Shown: one piece after another, positions 8,787 through 16,972 of the stretch
Layout of the letters: the number at the start of each line of letters is the position of its first letter
How positions within the stretch are numbered: position 1 is the first letter of the stretch
Source: Aeribacillus composti
Lineage (GTDB): Bacteria; Bacillota; Bacilli; Bacillales; Aeribacillaceae
Direction of reading: 5' to 3'
Length of the DNA stretch: 64,000 bases
Assembly (NCBI RefSeq): GCF_007827555.1
Contig: NZ_VISS01000009.1
Coordinates: forward strand, 38,172-102,171
Program-made: the position numbers and the translations under genes
Notes under the pieces: generated by a model
Seen by the model: the letters and a program-made list of their open reading frames with translations, nothing else
Database searches by the model: none
What the model was told of the DNA's origin: nothing

Positions 8787-9167
8787 TCAATTTAATCGGT
8801 GGACCATTTCATACTTGTTTCCGCAAGGATCCTGAAAATAAACCGCATAATAAGTCGGACTGATCGGGAACTGCCAGGGACCGCTGTCGATGGTGCCCCC
8901 ATATCGAACAACAAGCTCTGCAATCCGGTCCACCTCCTCCCGGTCATGCGCCCAAAACCCGATCAAATTCTCGTTTGGCTTATGATTGGGATCTTCCGTG
9001 ATAGCGAAATAAGGAACGCTCGGAAGCTCTCCCTCCGCTGCAAACACTTTCCATTTTTCCGAATGGAAAGTGCGGGTAAAACCCAATGCAGGAAGAAGAT
9101 TCTCATAAAACGTGCACACTTTCTCCCATGAATTTACTCTTAAATCGATATGACTGTATCTATTCAT
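8787..9167 (-). CDS. VOC-superfamily (glyoxalase/bleomycin-resistance-like) protein
   Basis: 126 residues with the paired beta-alpha-beta-beta-beta fold. Likely metal ligands are His6 (HIDLRV), a His in FWAHDREEVD and Glu in the closing KYEMVHR. YFQDPCGNKYEMV is the usual VOC C-terminal signature. The substrate cannot be told from sequence. Its start overlaps the end of the SRPBCC gene by 8 bp, so the two are translationally coupled. Confidence 0.88.
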   Translation of the reverse strand: MNRYSHIDLRVNSWEKVCTFYENLLPALGFTRTFHSEKWKVFAAEGELPSVPYFAITEDPNHKPNENLIGFWAHDREEVDRIAELVVRYGGTIDSGPWQFPISPTYYAVYFQDPCGNKYEMVHRLN

Positions 9168-9774
9168 TGCGCCCCTCCAAATAATTTTTAATTTGCTCCA
9201 GCTTGTCTGCCCAGAAGCGTCTCATCAATTCTCTTACATAGACATCATCCAGCATTTCCTGATGGATGGCGATCGTCGTTTTGCCCGAATCCGTGGGCAG
9301 CAAATACAATTGAAGCCGGGAAGGCTTTTCCCATTCCGGAAGTTTCCATTTCATGCGGAGCTTTCGAAATGGCAAAACTACCGTAAGTTTCCCGCAGATA
9401 CCTTCCTTAGATTTAAATTCGTAACCCTTTTGCAGTCGAAACTCGGAGACGTCCCCGATCCATAAGGGCAAGCCTTGCGGCGAAGTCAAATAGTCCCAAA
9501 CCTTTTCCTGCTCCACCTTTATCGTTTTTCGGACGCTGATTTGAACGCCCGCATCTTTGGTGACACCAACAGGAATCCTGCCGAGCAGCTGTCCATACAT
9601 GACGGTCAGCCATTCCCCCCATTCATCCGACACCTGAAATTGTTCACATATGTGCTCCTTCATATGTTCGTGAGACCAAGAAGAATCCACAGCCTGTTTC
9701 AAGGTGGCAACCCATTCTTCCCAGGTAATTCCCGTCGCATCCTGAACAGCCTGTCGAAAAACGGCCCCTGGCAT
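9160..9774 (-). CDS. SRPBCC (AHSA1-like) protein with N-terminal DUF4287-like segment
   Basis: Residues ~1-65 resemble DUF4287 (TWEEWV, HEHMKEHICEQF, then a WxxWLTVMYGQLLG-like end). The rest is an AHSA1/START-like ligand-binding domain (KVWDYLTSPQGLPLWIGD). The first ATG (9780) touches the RBS GAGGGGAGG, so I prefer the second ATG at 9774, which has proper spacing and gives MPGAVFRQ. It is coupled to the VOC gene. Such pairs are often annotated as resistance or stress proteins; function unknown. It shares the high G+C of this block. Confidence 0.85.
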   Translation of the reverse strand: MPGAVFRQAVQDATGITWEEWVATLKQAVDSSWSHEHMKEHICEQFQVSDEWGEWLTVMYGQLLGRIPVGVTKDAGVQISVRKTIKVEQEKVWDYLTSPQGLPLWIGDVSEFRLQKGYEFKSKEGICGKLTVVLPFRKLRMKWKLPEWEKPSRLQLYLLPTDSGKTTIAIHQEMLDDVYVRELMRRFWADKLEQIKNYLEGRNE

Positions 9775-9780
9775 TTTCAT

Positions 9781-11055
9781 TCCTCCCCTCTTTTCAGTGA
9801 AAAAAGAAACACGATAGGATCAAAATCTTTTTGACGGCATCCTGATCGGCATGGATACTGCACGACAGGTTGTACTTCGCAACTATGCAAATAAGTCAGT
9901 TGGATGAGGCCGTTCATTTGTATTGGATGCAGCCAGCTTTTTCGTCATTATTTGAGGATAATCACTCTATTGAATTGATCAAACCTTTTTCTTTCCATCA
10001 GACAAAATGAACGAACGGATGCTCTGCATTTCTGCCATCACCAACCTCAAGGGACAAAGAGTCCAAGTAGGAATCGTAGCCCCTTCAAACTTCACAAAAT
10101 ATACAGAATCAGGATTATCGAGATAGACTTATAACTCATGACAAAGAGAACCGATAGAAATCCTTGCCCCTGCAAACTTCGTAAAAACAAATCAGAATCA
10201 TCGAAATAGACTTATAGCATACGACATAGAGAACCAATGGAAATCCTCACTCCAACTAACTTCGTAAAATAAACCGAATCAGGATTATCGAAATAGACAT
10301 GTAACCCACCACAAAAAGGGCAAGTGGCAATCGGCTCCCCTGTAAACTTCGTAAAACCGGATCAGGTTTATCTAGAAGATCTATAACTTACGATTTTGAA
10401 AGACTTCCATCGATTTGTCGCTTTCAGCTATATTTTCAGTAAAGCTCCCCGTTTCAATACCTCCACCGATTTCAATATGGATCGGCAATCTGATGTTGAG
10501 CCCTCTCCTTCAAAAAATTTTATGAATTGCTCACCTACATTTTAACAGAAAATTCAGAATATTAAACCGTTGTTTTGGAGTATTTTTTTCTCAATTTGAG
10601 AGCTTACCCCAGATCCCCTATCCTTATGTGAATGTAAAATAAAACTGTTTAAGAGGACAAAAAATCTCTATCATATATAAAAAACGCGAAACATCATAGG
10701 TTTATCTAGTTTAGGGAAAGAGAAAATAACTTTTTCATGAGTTGAACAACAGCTACAAACTAGTAAAAAGCTAAAAAGAGGAGTTGACTTGTAAGAATTT
10801 TGATTGCACGGCCTTATCTATAATAGGCGCGACAAAATGATAGGAGGCGTTCACCTTGTTTAGCAGCACAGGCATAAGATTTGATTTACATTTCTGATGC
10901 AATTATAATGGTGGGCAAGAATGGCCGAAATACATAATAAACAGTCATTCCTCAATCCAGTCTTCAATTGCGGCCGCCTTCGTTTATTTTTGGCTTCCGC
11001 CACCTAGATGATGTTATTTATTCAAAAAATCTTTAGAAAAAAAGGAGAAATGTTT
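9781..11055. other. Long intergenic region with degenerate tandem repeats
   Basis: Besides the repeats at 10052-10395, a 41-codon plus frame (9885-10010, with QLDEAVHLYWMQPAFSSLFE) looks protein-like but has no RBS, so it is probably a relic. At 10819-10824 TATAAT is followed by AGGAGG and TTG (10857) opening only about 13 codons. No intact gene is seen. Confidence 0.45.
10052..10395. repeat. Four imperfect 83-87-bp tandem repeats
   Basis: The segment aaacttcgtaaaa (first copy aaacttcacaaaa) recurs with its first c of cttc at 10090, 10177, 10260 and 10347, spacing 87, 83 and 87 bp. Each unit also carries a form of atcgaaatagacttata and gaaccgatagaaatc. All frames contain stops, so this is not coding. 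There are no spacers of unrelated sequence. Confidence 0.85.
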
Positions 11056-11919
11056 ATGTCAATTGCGGTTACAGGTGCTACTGGTCAACTCGGTGGGCTT
11101 GTGATTCAACATTTGCTCAAAAAAGTTCCCGCCAGTCAAATCATTGCCATCGTTCGTAATGTTGAAAAAGCCTCTGCTCTTGCCGATCAAGGCGTGGAAG
11201 TTCGCCATGGCGACTATAATCAACCAGAATCTCTTCAAAAGGCTTTTGCAGGTGTCTCCAAGCTGTTCTTTATCTCAGGTCCGGATTCTGATAATACGCT
11301 TCGTATCGTTCAACATGCAAATGTTGTAAAAGCTGCCAGAGATGCGGGAGTCAAACATATTGCTTACACAGGATATGCCTTTGCTGAGGAGTCAATAATT
11401 CCCCTTGCACACGTTCATTTAGCAACGGAATATGCCATCCGTACGACCAATATCCCGTATACTTTCCTGCGTAATGCCTTATATACGGACTTTTTTGTAA
11501 ATGAGGGGCTGCGCGCATCCATAGAGTCTGGAGCAATTGTTACGAATGCGGGAAGCGGGATCGTTAATTCAGTAACACGCAATGAACTTGCTTTGGCTGC
11601 CGCAACGGTTCTTACAGAGGAAGGGCATGAAAACAAAACGTATAACCTTGTTTCCAATCAACCTTGGACCTTTGATGAACTTGCCCAAATTCTCTCCGAG
11701 GTTTCCGGCAAAAAAGTCGTGCATCAGCCTGTCTCATTCGAAGAAGAGAAAAATTTCCTCGTAAACGCTGGTGTCCCTGAGCCGTTTGCTGAAATTACGG
11801 CAGCGATCTATGACGCGATTTCCAAAGGAGAAGCGTCCAAAACATCAGATGATCTGCAAAAACTGATCGGATCCTTGACCCCTCTGAAGGAAACCGTAAA
11901 ACAAGCCCTGAAAATGTAA
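11056..11919 (+). CDS. NAD(P)H:quinone oxidoreductase of the QOR2/YtfG family (atypical SDR)
   Basis: A 287-residue NmrA-like Rossmann protein. The N-terminal nucleotide site TGATGQLGGLVI (residues 6-17) and IVRNVEKASAL match E. coli QOR2, whose length is nearly identical. It should reduce quinones with NADPH in the cytosol. I placed the start at 11056 because AAAGGAG lies just before it; an upstream in-frame ATG (11008) has no RBS. It stands alone, with a terminator at 12030. Confidence 0.92.
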   Translation: MSIAVTGATGQLGGLVIQHLLKKVPASQIIAIVRNVEKASALADQGVEVRHGDYNQPESLQKAFAGVSKLFFISGPDSDNTLRIVQHANVVKAARDAGVKHIAYTGYAFAEESIIPLAHVHLATEYAIRTTNIPYTFLRNALYTDFFVNEGLRASIESGAIVTNAGSGIVNSVTRNELALAAATVLTEEGHENKTYNLVSNQPWTFDELAQILSEVSGKKVVHQPVSFEEEKNFLVNAGVPEPFAEITAAIYDAISKGEASKTSDDLQKLIGSLTPLKETVKQALKM

Positions 11920-12029
11920 GAATTGACCAAATGACATAAAATGAAAAAAACTGAACATCCAATGACAGCAAACTCGTGACTTGCTTTATCTTAGTTCGAA
12001 AATAAGCCCTGTCACGCAGACAGACATTA

Positions 12030-12078
12030 ACAGCCTGAGACCTAAAATTACATAAGGACTCAGGCTGTTTTATTTCTT
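12030..12078 (+). terminator. Terminator after the quinone reductase gene
   Basis: ACAGCCTGAG pairs exactly with CTCAGGCTGT across a 19-nt loop and is followed by TTTATTTCTTTT. It lies between two convergent genes. Confidence 0.9.
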
Positions 12079-12232
12079 TTGATCACGTTGGCGGATTTAA
12101 AAACGAAACGAGAGTATATCATCGCGTCTGCTGATTAAAACGTATAGAGAGGAATTTTTAATGATTCCGACTAGGCTCGAGTAAAAAAGTTTTTGCATAA
12201 AACACTGTAAAACAACAATTTTATTGCTTGAT

Positions 12233-12748
12233 TTATATTTTTTCAACAGAACCAGTTATATCAACACCGTTCACAACCGTTTCAATCATTGGAGACAGTT
12301 CATGCGCTAGCTGACGCAGTTCTTCTAATTGTTCGATCGATGCGTCAGATTTTACTTTTACCTTATAACGAATATTTGTGTAGCCAGGCCTTATTGATTT
12401 ATCTAAACCAAAATACCCTCTTAAGTCAAGGTCACCTTCTGTTTCGATTATCACATCACTAAAATCAATTCCTCTTTTTGCAGCTTGGGTGACAAAACCT
12501 ATTGAAAAACAAGTAGCAATCGAAGCAAGCAACAATTCGACCGGATCTGCAGCTGAATCTGTTCCACCTAAGCTTGCAGGCTCATCAGTATGCAGTACAA
12601 AATCTCGTGCTGTCGTTTTAGAAACTGCTCCTCCTTGCCATTCAGTTGTCGTTTTGAAGGTCACTTTCCCCTTTTCAGGATCATTATTTACATCTTTAAT
12701 AAATTGATCAAATGCACCTATATTCACTTGAAAGCAGCTTTTTGCCAT
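12233..12748 (-). CDS. OsmC/Ohr-family protein lacking the second catalytic cysteine
   Basis: 171 residues with the OsmC fold; the first conserved Cys is in the helix SIATCFSIGFV. At the place where Ohr/OsmC peroxidases carry the second Cys (usual form SPVCDT), this protein reads SPMIETV, so the two-Cys thiol-peroxidase cycle cannot run normally. It may be a one-Cys enzyme or a binding protein, or belong to the YhfA-like branch. The start follows GGGGAG at good spacing. Confidence 0.9.
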   Translation of the reverse strand: MAKSCFQVNIGAFDQFIKDVNNDPEKGKVTFKTTTEWQGGAVSKTTARDFVLHTDEPASLGGTDSAADPVELLLASIATCFSIGFVTQAAKRGIDFSDVIIETEGDLDLRGYFGLDKSIRPGYTNIRYKVKVKSDASIEQLEELRQLAHELSPMIETVVNGVDITGSVEKI

Positions 12749-12839
12749 GCTTAATCTCCCCTATTCATATAATTCATATAATTTTAGTTTTATTTAGTAT
12801 ACCATCCTATTATTATTTGTCAAATTTATTTATGTGTAA

Positions 12840-13765
12840 CTACCTTCAGCAAAAGTGTCTTTATCAATGATGAAGAAAATAAACTGTATTGGGCTGAAGC
12901 CTTCCAAAAATTAATCGAGCATTTTGTTGAATTCTTAAAAATGTCAGAAGCACCGGTAGATGGTGTTCTTCCAAACTGCATCATGCATATTCACCTAATT
13001 CACACGGAAAGTTTTTAGATAAACTTATATGTGATCGTACCCTGCTTCAAAAAAATTGGCTTCAAAATATTATAAATTAATGAAAAAAATTACTTTTTTC
13101 CATTTACTAACTCAAAATTCTACCTTTATAATTTAATGAATAAATTCTATTTTTCTTTCGCCGTTTCACCTGTATATGCTGTAGAACCTCTAGTGGCTGA
13201 TGATTTAAAAAGCAAGTTAAGGGGAGATTGAAATTGACAAAAAGCATGACTATCAAACTCTGTACAAAAAGTTTATCGCCAGCGGGTTGCCTACCTAGTA
13301 TTCTTTAGAAGAATTCTGGAATTTCTTCAATCCACTTATAAAGCCAAAGAAATTCCTCTTAGAGATTTCTTAAAACTGGACCCGAGCGTTGAAAATAGAA
13401 AGAATATTTGGAAAGTGTTTGTCATCGATGATGAAACCATACTAAATTCTATCTATTCTGATGCTGAAAAAAGAACATTTAGTGCAAATTCAAGAAAATC
13501 AGGAAGCGCCCGATGATTTAGATTTGTATCCAGAAAGTGAGCATCAAAGCATCAAAATGTGGAATGATATCCAAGAAGGAAAAAGAATTAATATCATTGT
13601 TTATAGGAAAAAATTCAAAAACACTGTGAGTTACTTTACCATACAAGGGGTATGCCGGCATTTAGTAAAAGAAACAGGTTATCCTTTTGGGTGTGGAAAA
13701 CACAGACTTATACAATCCGGAATTCCAAGAATATTTAGAGTTACTTCAAGAACTAAATAAAATTT
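12840..13765 (+). pseudogene. Decayed gene(s) of unknown family
   Basis: Protein-like pieces appear in different plus frames: NDEENKLYWAEAFQKLIEHF (about 12863-13020), DYQTLYKKFIASGLPT and YSLEEFWNFFNPLIKP (13245-13350), KEIPLRDFLKLDPSVENRKN (13350-13415), then a 99-codon frame from 13461, and finally NTDLYNPEFQEYLELLQELN in another frame ending at 13766. They look like one or two genes broken by several frameshifts and stops. I do not recognise the family. Confidence 0.5.
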
Positions 13766-13773
13766 AGTAATAC

Positions 13774-13817
13774 TGCTTCAATGGTTAGCCATTGCTAACA
13801 TTTGAAGCAATTTTTTT
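13774..13817 (+). terminator. Terminator after the decayed gene
   Basis: TGCTTCAA and TTGAAGCA enclose a second pair GTTAGC/GCTAAC, followed by ATTTTTTTG on the plus strand. It fits the end of the decayed plus-strand gene. Confidence 0.8.
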
Positions 13818-14299
13818 GATGAAAATGGGCGGAAATATTTAAAGCAAAGCGTTGTCCGTGGAAGAACTCAATTATCGAACGAAAAAAGAATCTGTTTTCT
13901 ATAGAAGTGTACGAACAGACAAGACATATTTTAGTACAATGATTGCGTAGTATGTAACCAAAGGAAAAGCATTTCGCACAGTTGTGATGGGCAATAAGCT
14001 AGCTAATATTGAAACAAATCCAGAACCTCCTCAAGACACCTCTGACTGAGACTGAAAATCGAAGGTGGAAACGAACTCGTAAAAGCCGTTCATGGATCTT
14101 ACGAAGCCTGCGGAAAAGCGAAATGAATATTCAGTGGTGAAGAAATACTATGGATTGGTCGAAATAGTCTTCCAGAATTAAACTAAACTTGATATTCTGG
14201 ACCATCGTTAATGAAGGCGGGTGTGATGTCTTTTTCGAGAAATTAAGTATTTATTGCGTTGCAATCATGAATGAAATAATTCCTAAATTAAGCTTGTCA
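13818..14299. other. Intergenic debris
   Basis: Short protein-like scraps on the plus strand (for example FRTVVMGNKLANIETNPEPP and NELVKAVHGSYEACGKA) are broken by stops. No gene is intact and I cannot assign the pieces. Confidence 0.4.
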
Positions 14300-14352
14300 A
14301 AAGAAAACCCTTTTGCAGCATGTGCAATATTTCGCACATGATACAAAAGGGT
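14300..14352 (-). terminator. Terminator after the aldehyde dehydrogenase gene
   Basis: On the minus strand ACCCTTTTG-type outer arms (14352-14344 with 14315-14307) and an inner CATGTGC/GCACATG pair form a long hairpin followed by TTTTCTTTTG. It lies 35 bp after the gene. Confidence 0.85.
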
Positions 14353-14386
14353 ATAAATTGTTAGAATATGTCATGATGAAGAAGCA

Positions 14387-15865
14387 TTATGAAAATGGAT
14401 ATTGACGAGGTTGTTTTTGAACTGAAACCCATTTAACAGTTGTAAATTCATCAATAGCCCATTCGCCGCAGTAACGTCCTAAACCCGAATATTTTTCTCC
14501 GCCAAACGGAACATTCGGTTCTACATTGATCGATTGATCGTTTACGTGAATCATACCTGTTTTAATTTTTCTTGCTACATGAATGCCTCGTTCCAATGAG
14601 CCAGAGAATACAGCCCCACTTAATCCAAACGGAGTTCCATTTGCCACTTCAATAGCTTCTTCTTCACTATCAACAGGAATGATGACCGCTATTGGGGCAA
14701 ACACTTCATTTTGCGCAACTGTCATGTCATTTGTCACATCCCCTAAAATATATGGATAAATTAAGTTTCCTTCCACTTTTCCTTCATGAATTAATGTTGC
14801 ACCTTCTTTAAGTGTTTGTTCTACTAACTGAATTGCTCGATCCACTTGTTTTTTATTAATAATAGGGCCAATAACTGTGCCATCTTCGGACGGATCCCCA
14901 ACTTTTATGGCCTTAGTGGCTTCTTTGAATTTTTCAACAAATGGTTTATACAATTTTCGATCGATGATAATCCGATTGATCGCAATACATATTTGACCTG
15001 AATGCATATATTTTCCAAATGCTGCTGCAGATACCGCTTGATCAACATCGGCATCGTCAAGTACGATGAAGGCGTTATTTCCACCTAATTCAAGTGCAGG
15101 TTTTTTCAGATTTTTCACAGCTAAAGCCCCGACATGCTGTCCTGCTTTTGTTGACCCTGTGAAAGAAATTACTTCAGGAATTGGATGCTCAACAAAATAA
15201 TCACCAATTTCTTCAAGATCAGCCACTGTTACATTTAACACCCCTTGCGGAAGCCCGGCTTCTTCAAAAATTTCCGCAATAATGAGTCCGCCTGAAATTG
15301 GTGTTTGAGAATCTGGTTTTAGTACTACACCATTTCCTGTTGCAATAGCCGGTGCAACAACACGAATGGTTAAATAGAATGGCCAGTTCCAAGGTGTAAT
15401 CGCTCCTACTACTCCAATTGGGTCACGATAAACACGGTTTTCTTTCCCTGGAATGAGAGATTCACGAATCGAGCCTTCCATTTGTAACGGATATTTTGCT
15501 GCTTCTTTCACATCCGCAATGGCGCAATCCACCTCAACATTTGCTTTTAACTTTGTACTCCCGGATTCTTTCACGAGAATTTCCACAATTTCTTCTCTTT
15601 TTTCCTCGATGAGCTGTGCAACTTTTTCTAAAACACGAATACGTTCATATGCGGAAGTTTGTCCCCAGCTCTTTTGCTCTTTTTGTGCAGTTTCGTACGC
15701 TTCATTGATATCTCCTTTACTTGCATAGTTAAAGGTGACAAGCACTTCGTTATTATATGGATTTGTCACAACACATTCTCTATTGCTGGAACCATGTTTC
15801 CACACACCGCCAATAGGCATTTTATTCCATAGAGAAAATTTTTCAACCGCTTTTACTCCAGACAT
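14387..15865 (-). CDS. NAD(P)-dependent aldehyde dehydrogenase (YfmT/vanillin-dehydrogenase-like)
   Basis: 492 residues, the full length for the superfamily. The catalytic Glu is in ALELGGNN, the nucleophilic Cys in SGQICIA, and the cofactor loop is FTGSTKAG. PWNWPFYLT and the C-terminal GGEKYSGLGRYCGEWAIDEF are typical of aryl-aldehyde/vanillin-type enzymes; the exact substrate is not certain. I placed the start at 15865, after AAGGAGGAG; the longer frame from 15892 includes the RBS. Just upstream lies the N-terminal scrap of an alcohol dehydrogenase, so an alcohol-to-aldehyde-to-acid operon once stood here. A CRE-like site at 16147 suggests CcpA control. Confidence 0.92.
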   Translation of the reverse strand: MSGVKAVEKFSLWNKMPIGGVWKHGSSNRECVVTNPYNNEVLVTFNYASKGDINEAYETAQKEQKSWGQTSAYERIRVLEKVAQLIEEKREEIVEILVKESGSTKLKANVEVDCAIADVKEAAKYPLQMEGSIRESLIPGKENRVYRDPIGVVGAITPWNWPFYLTIRVVAPAIATGNGVVLKPDSQTPISGGLIIAEIFEEAGLPQGVLNVTVADLEEIGDYFVEHPIPEVISFTGSTKAGQHVGALAVKNLKKPALELGGNNAFIVLDDADVDQAVSAAAFGKYMHSGQICIAINRIIIDRKLYKPFVEKFKEATKAIKVGDPSEDGTVIGPIINKKQVDRAIQLVEQTLKEGATLIHEGKVEGNLIYPYILGDVTNDMTVAQNEVFAPIAVIIPVDSEEEAIEVANGTPFGLSGAVFSGSLERGIHVARKIKTGMIHVNDQSINVEPNVPFGGEKYSGLGRYCGEWAIDEFTTVKWVSVQKQPRQYPFS

Positions 15866-16038
15866 CGAATACTCCTCCTTATTTTTAAACATTTTAAATA
15901 GTTAGAATAGAAAGCCCAATATAACGCAATTTCTCAACAACTTCATCCCCTTCATGCATAAGACGCCAGGAGTATAATAGAATAATTGAGCGCGAACGAT
16001 TAAACCAATATGACAAATCCAAAAACTTTAATATGGAC

Positions 16039-16122
16039 TTAAACTTCTTCATCTTTCGGTTCATCAATCATGATCGTGTCAATTTTGAAAGGCTCTTCTA
16101 TTTCATACGTAAGAGCATACAT
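16039..16122 (-). pseudogene. N-terminal remnant of a zinc alcohol dehydrogenase
   Basis: A 27-codon frame reads MYALTYEIEEPFKIDTIM then IDEPKDEEV and stops. This is the start of MDR-family alcohol dehydrogenases (first strands before the GxCHSD zinc site). It still has a strong RBS, AGGAGGGG, 4 nt before the ATG. The rest of the enzyme (~340 residues) is gone; only ~170 bp separate it from the aldehyde dehydrogenase start. Confidence 0.7.
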
Positions 16123-16146
16123 TCCCCTCCTAACAAAAAAATAAAA

Positions 16147-16160
16147 TGTAAACGCTTTCC
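16147..16160 (-). promoter_or_regulatory. CRE-like CcpA site
   Basis: TGTAAACGCTTTCC matches the catabolite responsive element consensus (TGWAARCGYTWNCW) at all but the last base. It is 25 bp upstream of the truncated alcohol dehydrogenase and would give catabolite control of the aldehyde dehydrogenase transcript. Confidence 0.65.
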
Positions 16161-16511
16161 ATAAATTTAATATAAATTCATGATATTTGTTTTAAAAATT
16201 TTATTATCTTATCTTTAAATTTTTGTTTTTCATTCATTTTCTTTTAGAGTCAAAGTTGAGGAATACGTGTCTCTGAAAACGATCATATGGTTAAGTCCTT
16301 GTATCTTTCTAATGCATGATTTGGATGAAGCCGTTTGGGGTTTCAAAAAAAGGGCTAACACATTTTATAATAAGGGTTGTACCGAATGGCTGAGTTGTTG
16401 TTTTATCTTTGCTTTTTTAAAGAAAGGATATTAAAAATGGAGGAAGTTTGTAAAACATGAAGAAATATATAATTGGAGAAACTTCAAGTGATGGCTTCAT
16501 CATGATTTTTA

Positions 16512-16634
16512 GGGGCTGTCTTAGAAATTCAAATCGCCATTGAAAACAAAAAATCATAAACACCGATATATCAACGTTTCTAAAGCATTAATGGGGGCGT
16601 CAATAAGCCGTAAAAACGACTTATTAGCCCCCCC
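16512..16634. mobile_element. MITE-like element, copy A
   Basis: Begins GGGGCTGTC and ends CGACTTATTAGCCCCCCC; the interior has ATATCAACGTTTCTAAAGC, matching copies B-D. The right end has lost the GACA of the terminal repeat. Same orientation as copy B. It contains no gene. The rest of the 15.9-16.9 kb gap shows nothing else beyond the features listed. Confidence 0.85.
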
Positions 16635-16972
16635 TTATCAGTGCTTTTATCAACCTCAAACCCATTTTTTTCAGTATTTATTTTGCATATCTGCTTATGC
16701 CTATAACATAGTTTCGTATGGTTAATAAACAAACTCTAAAAATGCAACATGGGAAAAGCTTCATCATTATATGATTTTTAAATCTTTCATTCTTTTTTAC
16801 TGTCATTAAATGACACTTTCACCATTATACCTTTTGACATGATATTGCAACTTTTGTCAATAAAATGGACCAAACAAAGGATTTTTAAAAACAATTGGAT
16901 AAATGATAGCTGATTCTTTTTCTTAATTTATCCTTCTTGATAAGGCATGCCGTCTGTTTTAAAGCGGGTATA

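Noticed and set aside
10052-10395. Possible CRISPR array or plasmid iterons
   Set aside because: The whole 83-87-bp unit is repeated and diverged; there are no constant repeats with variable spacers and no cas or rep gene nearby.
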